Shown here: piece after piece, positions 7,657-16,302 of the stretch
Layout of the letters: each line of letters opens with the position of its first letter
Numbering within the stretch: the first letter of the stretch is position 1
Source of the DNA: Flavihumibacter stibioxidans
GTDB taxonomy: Bacteria; Bacteroidota; Bacteroidia; Chitinophagales; Chitinophagaceae
DNA length: 64,000 nt
Reading direction: 5' to 3'
Assembly: GCF_014332695.1 (NCBI RefSeq)
Contig: NZ_MBUA01000001.1
Location: forward strand, 558,001-622,000
Made by a program: the position numbers and the translations under genes
Notes under the pieces: model-generated
Told to the model about the DNA's origin: nothing
What the model saw: the letters and a program-made list of their open reading frames with translations, nothing else
The model's database searches: none

Positions 7657-9876
7657 TCAATGCTTTGGCAAGGCAAAGGCCAGCCATTGGTCGCCTGATT
7701 TGCTTCCGATCTTTCCGCCACCACAGGCAATGACCACATACTGGACCCCATCCACCTCATAAGTAGCGGGTGTTGCATAACCCGGAACCGGCAGTTCCGT
7801 TTCCCATAAGACCTTCCCTGTCTTTTTGTCAAAAGCCCTGAATTTTGCATCCTTGGAAGCCGCGATGAATACGAGTCCACCCCTGGTTACCAGCGGTCCG
7901 CCATAACCTTCCGTGCCCGTTGGAGGGATACCTCTTTCAGTCAGTTCTCTGTACTCTCCTACCGGAACCTTCCAAAGGAGTTTTCCACTGTTCAGATCAA
8001 CGGCATTCAAAGTACCCCAGGGTGGCTTGATTCCGGGATATCCGTTTTTATCCAGAAACCGGTTATACCCAGTCATTGTATAGGGAACCTCATCCAGTAT
8101 GCTTTTGGTGACGACAGACCCTGCTGCTGTAGCAGGCTCCCTGGCTTCAGCTGCTGTTATTACCGGCCCTGTTTCTCCTGCAGCAGAATTTAGCAGAAAG
8201 GCCGACAATGATTTTTTTTCATCATCAGTTAATTGCCTGAAACCAGGCATCATATTCTTTCCATTCTCTATGATTCTACGCAGTGTTGTTTCGTTATATT
8301 TTTTTCCTGTTTCCAGCAAGGAAGGATAGGAACTTCCATTCCCCTTCATATCTGCACCATGGCAGGACAGGCAGTATTTGTTATACACCGTTTGGCCCGC
8401 CTCTTTTGTGGAACCATTACCGGTCTTTTTTTCGGGTATGTCAATCATGGTGAGCGACCAGGGTAGTTCAGTACTGTGTACATACATGATTCCCGTTTCC
8501 TGGTCAACTGCCGCTCCTCCCCACTCACCCCCACCATCAAAGCCCGGAAATATCCAGGAGCCTTCTTTTGAAGGAGGATGGAACATAACACCATGTTTTA
8601 CTTTCCGGAATTTCTCCAGCATATCCTGGTGTACTCCTGGTGTAAGGTCAGAAACGTCTGCTTCGGTGAACTGCTGGCGGGCAAAAGGCTCAGGCAATGT
8701 TGGAATAGGTTGTGTGGGCCATGCCTCTTCACCAGGAAGTCCATTGATGGGAACCGGTTTTTCCTCCACCGGGAAAACAGGTTTCCCGCTAACCCGGTCA
8801 AAAATGAATATATACCCATGCTTGGTGATCTGGGCTACCGCATCAATGGTTTTACCATCCATATGAAGCGTTACCAGGTTCGGATTGGCGGGAAGGTCAC
8901 GGTCCCAAAGATCATGATGAACTGTCTGAAAATGCCAGAGATACTTGCCCGTGGCTGCTTCCAGTGCAATAAGCGAGTTCCCGAAAAGATTGCTACCCTT
9001 GCGAAAACCTCCATAAAAATCACCTGAAATGGAACCTGTAGGCACAAAGAGAATACCGCGCTTTTCGTCAAGTGACATGCCCGCCCAGTTGTTGGCGCCA
9101 CCCAGTTTTTTCCATGCGTCCTTATCCGGCCAGTCATCATATCCAGCTTCACCGGGATGGGGAATGGTATGAAAGATCCATTTCCGCGCGCCGGTGCGAA
9201 CATCATAGGCACGGATATGTCCGGGTGCCCCGTCTGCCGATTCCGCCACCCTGGAACCCATGATCATAATGTCCTGGTAGATTATTCCAGGCGTGGTGGC
9301 CACGACAAAGGGATTGGTTGTCGCCTCACGGTCAAGCTGTTCAGACAGATCAATGAATCCGTTATTGCCGAAGGATCGAATGGGCTTGCCGTCATCGGCA
9401 TTAATGGCGAAGGTCCTGGCTCCCGCACTGTAAAATATCCTTTTATCTCTGCCGCTTTTGTCCTGCCAGTACATCACTCCCCTGTTCACCTTGAAATATG
9501 CGTATGGATCGCCTGAGGAAACACTGTCTTCTGTCGCAGGATCAAATATCCACTTCTGCTCGCCGGTTGCGGCATTGAGTGCAAACAACTTCAGGCGCGG
9601 ACTGGTGCCATATAAAATACCATCCACCACAATCGGGTTGCATTGGTTCTGGCTGCGGTTTCCCGTATCACGATCCTTGCTGCTGTATGTCCAGGCCAAT
9701 TGCAGGGAGGGCACATTTTCGGTGTTTATCTGCTCATTGGAAGAATACCGGCTGCCGTCCTTGGTTCCAGCATAAGCTGCCCAGCCTGAATATCCGGCAC
9801 CCGTGGTGGAGGCTTGTTTACAGGATGGGGAAAAGACTATTGTGAAAAAAAAGATCAGCAGGGCTGCAGGGCGCAT
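7657..9876 (-). CDS. PQQ-dependent dehydrogenase with inserted cytochrome c domain (lipoprotein)
   Basis: Oxidises an alcohol or sugar outside the cytoplasm using pyrroloquinoline quinone and passes electrons through its own haem. Start set at 9876 because the protein then begins MRPAALLIFFF...SPSC, a lipoprotein signal with Cys19; the longer frame to 9978 adds 34 polar residues. Beta-propeller repeats such as LFALNAATGEQKW and DLNSGKLLWKV mark the blades. A c-type haem site CLSCH (about 502-506) with a later NMMPGF axial Met sits between propeller blades rather than at an end. Substrate unknown. Genes for PQQ synthesis are not in this window. Confidence 0.88.
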   Translation of the reverse strand: MRPAALLIFFFTIVFSPSCKQASTTGAGYSGWAAYAGTKDGSRYSSNEQINTENVPSLQLAWTYSSKDRDTGNRSQNQCNPIVVDGILYGTSPRLKLFALNAATGEQKWIFDPATEDSVSSGDPYAYFKVNRGVMYWQDKSGRDKRIFYSAGARTFAINADDGKPIRSFGNNGFIDLSEQLDREATTNPFVVATTPGIIYQDIMIMGSRVAESADGAPGHIRAYDVRTGARKWIFHTIPHPGEAGYDDWPDKDAWKKLGGANNWAGMSLDEKRGILFVPTGSISGDFYGGFRKGSNLFGNSLIALEAATGKYLWHFQTVHHDLWDRDLPANPNLVTLHMDGKTIDAVAQITKHGYIFIFDRVSGKPVFPVEEKPVPINGLPGEEAWPTQPIPTLPEPFARQQFTEADVSDLTPGVHQDMLEKFRKVKHGVMFHPPSKEGSWIFPGFDGGGEWGGAAVDQETGIMYVHSTELPWSLTMIDIPEKKTGNGSTKEAGQTVYNKYCLSCHGADMKGNGSSYPSLLETGKKYNETTLRRIIENGKNMMPGFRQLTDDEKKSLSAFLLNSAAGETGPVITAAEAREPATAAGSVVTKSILDEVPYTMTGYNRFLDKNGYPGIKPPWGTLNAVDLNSGKLLWKVPVGEYRELTERGIPPTGTEGYGGPLVTRGGLVFIAASKDAKFRAFDKKTGKVLWETELPVPGYATPATYEVDGVQYVVIACGGGKIGSKSGDQWLAFALPKH

Positions 9877-10094
9877 AAAAAAGTATTTCCTGAAAATAAG
9901 GAATAAAGGCCTTGCCGGGCAAGCGGAATATTTCCATTGGCCGTCAGGTCTTTTCCACATCTGTGGAAAATTGAACATTATGACCCGGGTTACTTTTTTT
10001 CCGGCACGGTATTAATGAGAGGAAATAATAATATAACACAAAAGCAGGAGACCAAACCAGATTTCTGCTCCATTTTGCAACTAAAACCAAGAAC

Positions 10095-10742
10095 ATGTCG
10101 AAAAAAGTAACTTTTACCCTCGCACCTGAAATTGTAGGAGACGCAACAGAAGCTCTTCTGTTGGGAGATTTCAACAACTGGGATATCAATGATGGTATCG
10201 GATTAAAAGTTCAGAAGGATGGATCACTTAAGGCCACAGTAACACTGGAGCCAGGAAAAACCTACCAATACCGTTATTTCCTTAATGATGGCAGGTGGGT
10301 AAATGATGCCAATGCCGATTATTATATTTTCGACCATACCTATCATGTGGACAACTGTGTAATCAGTGTTCCTGATGCAGAGGAACCGGCTTCAATAAAA
10401 GCAGATGCAGCTGCTCCTGCAAAAAAAGCCGCAAAGACTGAAAAAGCTGCCAAACCCAAACCAGCCGCAAAGACGAAGGAATCAACTCCGGCAAAAGATG
10501 ACCTCACGAAAATTGAAGGTGTAGGTAAAAAAATCGCAGAATTGCTGGTGGCTGAAAACATCGTCACCTTTAAGGATCTTTCAAAGACAACTGCCAAAAA
10601 ACTGACTGCCATCCTGGAAGCAGCCGGCAGCAAATTCAAGGTTCATAATCCAACCACCTGGCCACAGCAGGCTAAACTGGCTGCTGCAGGAAAGTGGGAT
10701 GAACTGAAAGCCCTGCAGGCAGAGCTGAAAGGCGGGAAATAA
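10095..10742 (+). CDS. CBM48-like domain fused to a helix-hairpin-helix domain
   Basis: 215 residues in three parts. Residues 1-92 resemble the early-set/CBM48 domain of glycogen-branching enzymes (GDFNNWD at 24-30, YQYRYFLNDGRWVND at 57-71). Residues 93-135 are an Ala/Lys/Pro linker. Residues 136-180 form a helix-hairpin-helix (DLTKIEGVGKKIAELL) like that in ribosomal L21 extensions and poly-nuclease-like proteins, followed by a short TWPQQAKLAAAGKWDEL tail. No catalytic domain and no signal peptide, so it is a cytoplasmic binding protein that might touch both glycogen-like glucan and nucleic acid; that role is inference. Stand-alone gene flanked by a divergent gene and a terminator. Confidence 0.75.
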   Translation: MSKKVTFTLAPEIVGDATEALLLGDFNNWDINDGIGLKVQKDGSLKATVTLEPGKTYQYRYFLNDGRWVNDANADYYIFDHTYHVDNCVISVPDAEEPASIKADAAAPAKKAAKTEKAAKPKPAAKTKESTPAKDDLTKIEGVGKKIAELLVAENIVTFKDLSKTTAKKLTAILEAAGSKFKVHNPTTWPQQAKLAAAGKWDELKALQAELKGGK

Positions 10743-10757
10743 CCAGATTTGTTTAAT

Positions 10758-10799
10758 CCTGCGATCCGCTGGTTTCAATACCAGCGGATTCAGCAGGAA
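10758..10799. terminator. Bidirectional stem-loop terminator
   Basis: Inner arms 10765-10774 and 10781-10790 (ATCCGCTGGT and its complement) with a 6-base loop, extended by TCCTGC/GCAGGA outside a small bulge. It lies between the convergent ends of the CBM48-HhH gene (10742) and the DUF4294 gene (10803). The flanking T-run is weak, so termination strength is uncertain. Confidence 0.65.
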
Positions 10800-10802
10800 A
10801 TT

Positions 10803-11483
10803 TTACCGGTACATCCGTTCCACTTCCTGCACGATCAATTCAATTTCACGATCTTCCACAGCCGCGTCATAGGGTTGCCTGAGGCTGCTGCCAAAGAAAA
10901 AGGCAACAGTTTGCCAGAAACGGGCAGAGAGTCCACCGCGGTATTCTTTAACCAGCTCATAGCAGTTATTCCCTGTCTGACGGTTGATCAGTTTCATCAA
11001 TACCCTGCCCTGGTAAACTGAGAGTTTGGTGAGGGGTCCGGTAAATTCATTTTTCAGCTCCTTTTCACGGCTTAAAAGGTATTTTTTCCGCTGTCCCGGA
11101 TTCATGGACTCCATCTTGAAATTGATATCATTGATGATCAAACCTGCTTTACGGGCATAGGGATACGTCACATACACGGCGTTTCTCAGCCTTGTCCATT
11201 TGTTATACCGTTTACGGGCTTCTCGCGACATGGGTGCCGTTACAAAAACATACTGAAGCCAACCCGAAGGCAGTGTATCTCCTTCCATTACATATATCGG
11301 AACAATGATGGTGTCGTTCGGTCCCCAGCGAGGATTGAATGGCATGGGACCCGGTTTTGGAACCGGCTGATGCGAGCCTGGCGCAGGCACAGGGGCAGGC
11401 ATTTGCCCGGAAGCATTGCCGGCAATTGCCAGCACTACCAGTAATATCCAATATTTAACTGCCAAACCGGAATGCCTCAACAT
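10803..11483 (-). CDS. DUF4294 domain-containing exported protein
   Basis: 226 residues with an N-terminal hydrophobic signal ending near NASGQ (residue 27), a Pro-rich segment (about 30-50) and then the DUF4294 core: YVMEGDTLPSGWLQYVFV, a run of basic residues and LINRQTGNNCYELVKEYRGG. This family is largely confined to Bacteroidota and has no assigned function. The conserved TGNxCYxLVKEYRG segment suggests one folded domain in the periplasm. Convergent with the CBM48-HhH gene and 69 bases downstream of ccmF, from which it may receive transcription. Confidence 0.85.
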   Translation of the reverse strand: MLRHSGLAVKYWILLVVLAIAGNASGQMPAPVPAPGSHQPVPKPGPMPFNPRWGPNDTIIVPIYVMEGDTLPSGWLQYVFVTAPMSREARKRYNKWTRLRNAVYVTYPYARKAGLIINDINFKMESMNPGQRKKYLLSREKELKNEFTGPLTKLSVYQGRVLMKLINRQTGNNCYELVKEYRGGLSARFWQTVAFFFGSSLRQPYDAAVEDREIELIVQEVERMYR

Positions 11484-11552
11484 CTGTTTTCGCCTTTTAC
11501 TATTAATGCCTCATAAGACAAAACAGTCACCCAAATAGCTGTTAGTAGATTG

Positions 11553-14006
11553 CTAAATTTTATTCACTGCCTTTAATCGACCCTGCCGGCTGCGGTACAC
11601 CACACTCAAACCAAACCCAATGGTCATGACGATAATACCCAGCCATAGAATATTGATATGCGGAAATTCATACACTTTTAACGCAACAAATGGAACCATC
11701 CGGTTGCTTTCCTTCACCTGCAGTTCGATCTGCTGGTTCTCCATCACCTTGCTGAATGCAAGCGCAATGTTTTGGGCGTACACAGTATCGAGCATATACC
11801 TGGCCTCATTACCCTGAACATAAAAAACAGGCTGCGCGGTAAAACGGGTTCCCTCTTTTGAAAACACTGTGATATCGGCCATCAGGGCTGTATCAGTGGC
11901 CTTGAAATGGTATTTGTTATTGGATGGATTAGGCACCACATTATTCAGAACCATGAACCCGTTGGAATAGTAAATGGTATCGTTGACCCTTACAGTATAA
12001 TTTTTGAACTGCGCTGTGTCTTCACGCTTGTCCATATCGTCTGCGTATGTAATATAACTGAATATATCTCTGTTCCAGTAATGACGGGCATCGGGGTTAT
12101 TGGAGAAGCCTTCCATTCCCTTTGTGTTCCTGATCAGGTTGGGATAAAGGGTAAAGGTTTCGGAACTGTCTTTCTTCATCATTTCAACCCTGTAATAACT
12201 GATATTCCCAGCTTTATTGGTACTGTCGCTGTTCACGAATGTTGCCCAGTATTTTCCCATATCTGTTGGAACACCTTTAATGAGGGTCAGGTTTTCCAGT
12301 GATTTCTCCTTTGACCGCTCGTCAAACTTAAGGTTGATGCCGGTGGTGTTATAGGACAACACCTGTTTATTTGAAGAAGAAATCAGGATACCCACCAGGC
12401 TCAGACCAAATCCTACATGGGAAATCGAACCGCCGGCGGATTTAAGCTTTCCGTTTAATCCAGCCCAGATATAAGCGGCATTGGCCACAACAGAATACAC
12501 GCTGGCAAAAAATGCCAGGTAAATCGCCGCCTGGAAGCCTATTCCCTTTTTATCGTAGTCCAGCCCGCTGAAAATAAAAAAGGCGATGGTGATACCGGCC
12601 GTTACCAGGGTTGGCACCAGAATCTTTTTCAGCCAGGATTCCCGGGTGGTCTTCTTGTACTTGAGATATTGTGTAATGGCTGTCAGCAGGGCCAAAACGA
12701 TGGCTACAAAAATCTGGATCTTGTTGTATGAAAATTCAACATCCTCAGGTGCCGCTGTGGTACCACCCGTAATCTTGTTATAAATCGGGTTAAAGGATGT
12801 TTGCCAGGTTATTACCGCCGCACTGAGGAACAGTACCAGCGAGCCGATAAACATCCAGAACTCGCGGGAGGAAGTCTCCTCCTCCTTGTTGATATGTGGA
12901 ATGTCTTTGTAACGCATAAAATAGAGTACAAAGGATGGCACCAGAAATATCACCAGGAAAAGCAGCAATTGAATATTCATTCCTTCATCTGTAAACGCAT
13001 GCACTGAACTGTCGCCCAGTACCCCGCTGCGGGTCAGGAATGTGGAGTATAATACGAAAATAAAGCTCAGGATAAAAAACACATTGGTGGCCCTGAGGGA
13101 GTGACCGGTGGCATTAAAGATCACCTGCGTATGGATACCTGCCACGAGTACCAGCCAGGGTACCAGCGAGGCATTTTCTACGGGGTCCCAGGCCCAGTAT
13201 CCGCCAAAAGTGAGTGATTCATAGGCCCAGGCGGCACCCATCATAATTCCCAGTCCGAGGATACCGGCAGAAAACAGGCTCCAGGGAAGGGCCTGGCGTG
13301 TCCATCCCGAAAAATCTTTCTTCCAGAGGCCTGCAATCGCAAATGCGAAGGGCACAATGGTGGATGCAAATCCCAGGAAGAGTACCGGTGGGTGAATGAC
13401 CATCCAGTAATTCTGCAGTAACTGGTTGAGGCCTTGTCCATCCTGCATCTGGGGCAGACTCAGGTAATCGGCCCTGGAAAATACCGGCGCATCTGCAAAT
13501 TTTTCGCGAACCAGCAGGAAAGGATTGCTGCCCAAATGGATATCACCAATATAGATGCCCATGATCATAGTGGCCAGGCACACCTGCATAAAAGAAATAA
13601 CCGTTAATACAGGCGATTCCCATTTGGTTCCCCTGAAAATCAGGAGACCACCCAGTACAGCATGCCAGAGGGTCCATAACAGGAAACTGCCTTCCTGCCC
13701 TTCCCAGATACAACTCAATAGATACTGGGTATTAAGGGAAAGATTGCTGTGGTTCCATGCATAAAAATATTCAAAACTATGCGAGGAAATAATGTAGTAA
13801 AGGATTCCAAATATGGTGAAAACAGAAAGAAAATCAATACCAAACGCAATGCGGGCAAGCTTTTTCCAGCGTTTCTCATCTGCTGGGTCAACCGCATTGG
13901 TTGCCTTGAAATAGGCAATGGTGGCTACCAGGGAAGATACAAAAGCAAGTACTACAAAGAAGTGCCCCAGTTGCCCGGGCAACAGATTTTCACCAATATA
14001 ATTCAT
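11553..14006 (-). CDS. ccmF: Cytochrome c haem lyase subunit CcmF
   Basis: Core membrane component of the system I cytochrome c maturation pathway, which attaches haem to apocytochromes in the periplasm. 817 residues with about 14 hydrophobic segments. The tryptophan-rich WWD haem-binding motif is at 268-285 (FGGYWAWDPVENASLVPW), and the NYWMVIHPPVLFLGF stretch (199-213) provides a conserved periplasmic His. The C-terminal third is a soluble periplasmic domain as is usual. It lies 12 bases after ccmE on the same strand. No ccmA, B, C, G or H is in the window, so the rest of the system is elsewhere. Cytochromes at 7.7 and 62 kb are likely clients. Confidence 0.92.
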   Translation of the reverse strand: MNYIGENLLPGQLGHFFVVLAFVSSLVATIAYFKATNAVDPADEKRWKKLARIAFGIDFLSVFTIFGILYYIISSHSFEYFYAWNHSNLSLNTQYLLSCIWEGQEGSFLLWTLWHAVLGGLLIFRGTKWESPVLTVISFMQVCLATMIMGIYIGDIHLGSNPFLLVREKFADAPVFSRADYLSLPQMQDGQGLNQLLQNYWMVIHPPVLFLGFASTIVPFAFAIAGLWKKDFSGWTRQALPWSLFSAGILGLGIMMGAAWAYESLTFGGYWAWDPVENASLVPWLVLVAGIHTQVIFNATGHSLRATNVFFILSFIFVLYSTFLTRSGVLGDSSVHAFTDEGMNIQLLLFLVIFLVPSFVLYFMRYKDIPHINKEEETSSREFWMFIGSLVLFLSAAVITWQTSFNPIYNKITGGTTAAPEDVEFSYNKIQIFVAIVLALLTAITQYLKYKKTTRESWLKKILVPTLVTAGITIAFFIFSGLDYDKKGIGFQAAIYLAFFASVYSVVANAAYIWAGLNGKLKSAGGSISHVGFGLSLVGILISSSNKQVLSYNTTGINLKFDERSKEKSLENLTLIKGVPTDMGKYWATFVNSDSTNKAGNISYYRVEMMKKDSSETFTLYPNLIRNTKGMEGFSNNPDARHYWNRDIFSYITYADDMDKREDTAQFKNYTVRVNDTIYYSNGFMVLNNVVPNPSNNKYHFKATDTALMADITVFSKEGTRFTAQPVFYVQGNEARYMLDTVYAQNIALAFSKVMENQQIELQVKESNRMVPFVALKVYEFPHINILWLGIIVMTIGFGLSVVYRSRQGRLKAVNKI

Positions 14007-14018
14007 GGGTGGACCTAA

Positions 14019-14423
14019 TTAATTTGAACTCAGATTTTTCTTGTTGGCTTCTACATCATCCTTGTACTTGGATGGACATTTCATCAGCATTTCGTCGGCT
14101 TCAAACCTGCCGTCCTTCATGCTTCCTTTCAGCACCAGGCGTTCACTTTTTTCAAAGTCGGTAGGCTTGGAATTGTGGTAGATCACTTCTGTGGAATGGC
14201 CCAGTGTATCGATTGCAATGAACCTCATGTAATTTGGGTTCTTGATGGCATCGTACTCCACCGGTTTCGTTTTATCGAGCCTGGCAATCAGGTGCACAAA
14301 CTTTCCCTCTTTCTCGCGGGCGGAGGCTACAGTGTCATAGGTGGTCAGGTCACCCATAAAACTAATCAGCACAGCGATTGCTATTGCAATGAAAATCAGG
14401 ATGATAATATGTGTTTTTTTCAT
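14019..14423 (-). CDS. ccmE: Cytochrome c maturation haem chaperone CcmE, CxxxY variant
   Basis: Carries haem from CcmC to CcmF in the periplasm. 134 residues from the ATG at 14423, with an N-terminal anchor (4-22) and an OB-fold periplasmic domain. In classical CcmE haem is bound covalently by His in HxxxY. Here the equivalent position is Cys: residues 116-120 read CPSKY, preceded by the DEMLMK segment that normally leads into the motif. Cys-type CcmE is described for some bacteria and archaea. An upstream in-frame ATG at 14444 adds seven polar residues before the anchor; the shorter start fits the -7 box at 14442-14449 better. Confidence 0.88.
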   Translation of the reverse strand: MKKTHIIILIFIAIAIAVLISFMGDLTTYDTVASAREKEGKFVHLIARLDKTKPVEYDAIKNPNYMRFIAIDTLGHSTEVIYHNSKPTDFEKSERLVLKGSMKDGRFEADEMLMKCPSKYKDDVEANKKNLSSN

Positions 14424-14441
14424 ACTTGCAAGTCTACCGCG

Positions 14442-14474
14442 CAAAGTTAGTCCAATTTGGCATTACCCTTTCAA
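14442..14474 (-). promoter_or_regulatory. Predicted promoter for ccmE-ccmF
   Basis: On the minus strand the -7 box TAACTTTG lies at 14442-14449, 18 bases before the ccmE ATG. A TTG element at 14472-14474 lies 22 bases further up, slightly longer than typical spacing. It is back to back with the promoter of the arginase-family gene in the same 130-bp spacer. Confidence 0.5.
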
Positions 14475-14504
14475 TTGTTTAGTTAATACAAGCTTTAGAT
14501 TTAA

Positions 14505-14535
14505 TTTTGCATCTGTACAAGGCTGACTAACTTTG
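14505..14535 (+). promoter_or_regulatory. Predicted promoter of the arginase-family gene
   Basis: A -33 element TTTTG (14505-14509) and a -7 box TAACTTTG (14528-14535) separated by 18 bases, a good match to the Bacteroidota vegetative consensus. The ATG at 14557 follows 21 bases later. Confidence 0.65.
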
Positions 14536-14556
14536 CGGCCGCTATAATATACAATC

Positions 14557-15597
14557 ATGGACCTCTCCCAGTTCGATGCCAATAGTCTTGGTAACCCCAA
14601 CAACAATATTTTCGGACTCCCAACTACCGAAGCAGATGCCCGCCTGGTCATAGTCCCCGTTCCCTGGGAGGTTACGGTCAGTTATAGTGCCGGTACGGCC
14701 AGAGCCGCAGACAATATCAGTAAAGCCAGCCTCCAGGTTGACCTGTACGACGCGGATTACCACGATCTCTGGCGCAACGGATTCTACATGCGGGAGGTAG
14801 ATAAAAAAATTTTGTTAAAAAGCGATTACCTGCGCAAGGAAGCAGAATTATATATTGATTACATCTCTAACGGTGAAGCCATTGAGAAGAACAACTTCAT
14901 GTGCAGGTCTCTCCGTGAAATCAACGAAGGCAGTGTATTCATGAATAACTGGGTGCATGGGCAAACCAAAGAACTGCTGGAAAAAGGCAGGCTGGTTGGC
15001 CTCCTGGGTGGCGACCACAGTACTCCTTTCGGTTTTATCAGGGCGTTATCAGAAAAGCACGAATCTTTCGGCATTCTGCAGATTGACGCGCATTGTGACC
15101 TGAGGAAAGCCTACGAAGATTTCAACTATTCCCATGCCAGCATCATGTACAATGTGTTGGAGGAAATTCCGGCGGTTGAAAAACTGGTACAGGTGGGCAT
15201 ACGCGATTATTGCGATGAAGAAGTCGAGTATATCCATGCCAGTAAGGGTCGGGTTCAGACATTTTTTGATTCGCAAATCCGCGAAAGGCAATACGAAGGT
15301 GATACCTGGCGCAATATTGTGGATGATATCGTGGCCGCACTGCCACAAAAAGTTTATATCAGTTTTGATATTGATGGTCTTGACCCCAAACTCTGCCCCA
15401 ATACCGGGACACCGGTCCATGGCGGCTTTGAAACAGAACAGGTTTATTTCCTGTTTAAAAAGGTGTTAGCCAGCGGCCGCACCATTATCGGTTTCGACCT
15501 CAATGAAGTGGGGGTGGGTGACAATTCCTGGGATGCAAACGTTGGTGCAAGGGTGCTATTTAAAATGTGCAATATTTTAACTGCTAGTAATTTATAA
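14557..15597 (+). CDS. Arginase/agmatinase/formimidoylglutamase family hydrolase
   Basis: A 346-residue ureohydrolase that cleaves a guanidino or formimidoyl group using a two-manganese centre. All ligand motifs are present: GGDHS (His154), DAHCD (Asp177, His179, Asp181) and SFDIDGLDP (Asp271, Asp273). It has about 50 extra N-terminal residues relative to minimal agmatinases, a form common in Bacteroidota. Whether the substrate is agmatine, arginine or formimidoylglutamate cannot be decided here, as no histidine-degradation or polyamine genes are adjacent. It has its own promoter and is divergent from ccmE. Confidence 0.88.
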   Translation: MDLSQFDANSLGNPNNNIFGLPTTEADARLVIVPVPWEVTVSYSAGTARAADNISKASLQVDLYDADYHDLWRNGFYMREVDKKILLKSDYLRKEAELYIDYISNGEAIEKNNFMCRSLREINEGSVFMNNWVHGQTKELLEKGRLVGLLGGDHSTPFGFIRALSEKHESFGILQIDAHCDLRKAYEDFNYSHASIMYNVLEEIPAVEKLVQVGIRDYCDEEVEYIHASKGRVQTFFDSQIRERQYEGDTWRNIVDDIVAALPQKVYISFDIDGLDPKLCPNTGTPVHGGFETEQVYFLFKKVLASGRTIIGFDLNEVGVGDNSWDANVGARVLFKMCNILTASNL

Positions 15598-15654
15598 TAT
15601 CGTAATTTTCTATATTCAAAACATTTCGTCTCTCTAACCATTTATATCTCCGCT

Positions 15655-16239
15655 ATGGTCTACGAATATGTTGTAACCCTTCGGAATTCAAACCGCAAAC
15701 TGATAGATCGGTTTAGTTTGCTGCTGATCGGCACTTCCGTAATCCTCTTCCTGGCCGAGTACCTGCAGTCTGCGGAAAAGCGATGGGTGCAGATCCTGGG
15801 TGTAGGTCTGATCATCGGCCTTGTGGCTCTGAACTTTTACCTGAGCCGAAAACACGGCAAGGATGTATATTACAATTACGCACTATACTTCACTGCCCTG
15901 GTATGGGCCACCATGCCGCAATACCAGTGGCTCAGCATTTTTTTCGTTATCATGGGACTGATCGAAAGGCAGGCCAAAAAGAACCTTGAAATCGGCTTTT
16001 CCTCCCATTCTATTGTCTTCAACAGCTTCCCCCGCAAAATTTACAGGTGGAAAGACTTCTCCAATATCATTCTGCGCGACAACCTGCTGACCCTCGACTT
16101 TTCAAACAACAAGATCTTCCAGCGCGAAACCATTGATGAAGAAAGCGATTGCGATGAGAACGAATTCAATGATTATTGCCGCGAAAAACTGGAACTCAGC
16201 AGGGTAAATCATTCCGCACGCCCACTGGTAGGTAGCTAA
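15655..16239 (+). CDS. Small membrane protein of unknown function
   Basis: 194 residues. Hydrophobic segments at about 20-37, 46-62 and 78-102 give two to four membrane passes, followed by a cytoplasmic-looking region (about 115-165) with alternating hydrophobics (IVFNSFPRKIYRWKDFSNIILRDNLLTLDF) that could be a small PH-like beta domain. The C-terminus is acidic and charged. I do not recognise the family. It lies 58 bases after the arginase-family gene and 63 bases before the radical SAM gene on the same strand. The coding frame is clean and its composition matches the neighbours. Confidence 0.7.
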   Translation: MVYEYVVTLRNSNRKLIDRFSLLLIGTSVILFLAEYLQSAEKRWVQILGVGLIIGLVALNFYLSRKHGKDVYYNYALYFTALVWATMPQYQWLSIFFVIMGLIERQAKKNLEIGFSSHSIVFNSFPRKIYRWKDFSNIILRDNLLTLDFSNNKIFQRETIDEESDCDENEFNDYCREKLELSRVNHSARPLVGS

Positions 16240-16290
16240 CCGGCGTCCGGTTTTATCCTTTATCGGCCAATTTCAAACCTCAAACTATCC

Positions 16291-16298
16291 TACCTTTG
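16291..16298 (+). promoter_or_regulatory. -7 box immediately before the radical SAM gene
   Basis: TACCTTTG, a full TAnnTTTG match, with only four bases between it and the ATG at 16303. If used, the transcript would start at or just inside the start codon, giving a leaderless mRNA. Confidence 0.5.
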
Positions 16299-16302
16299 CC
16301 CG

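Noticed and set aside
9877-9978. Upstream extension of the PQQ dehydrogenase frame by 34 residues
   Set aside because: The added residues are polar and would bury the lipoprotein signal, so the ATG at 9876 is preferred.
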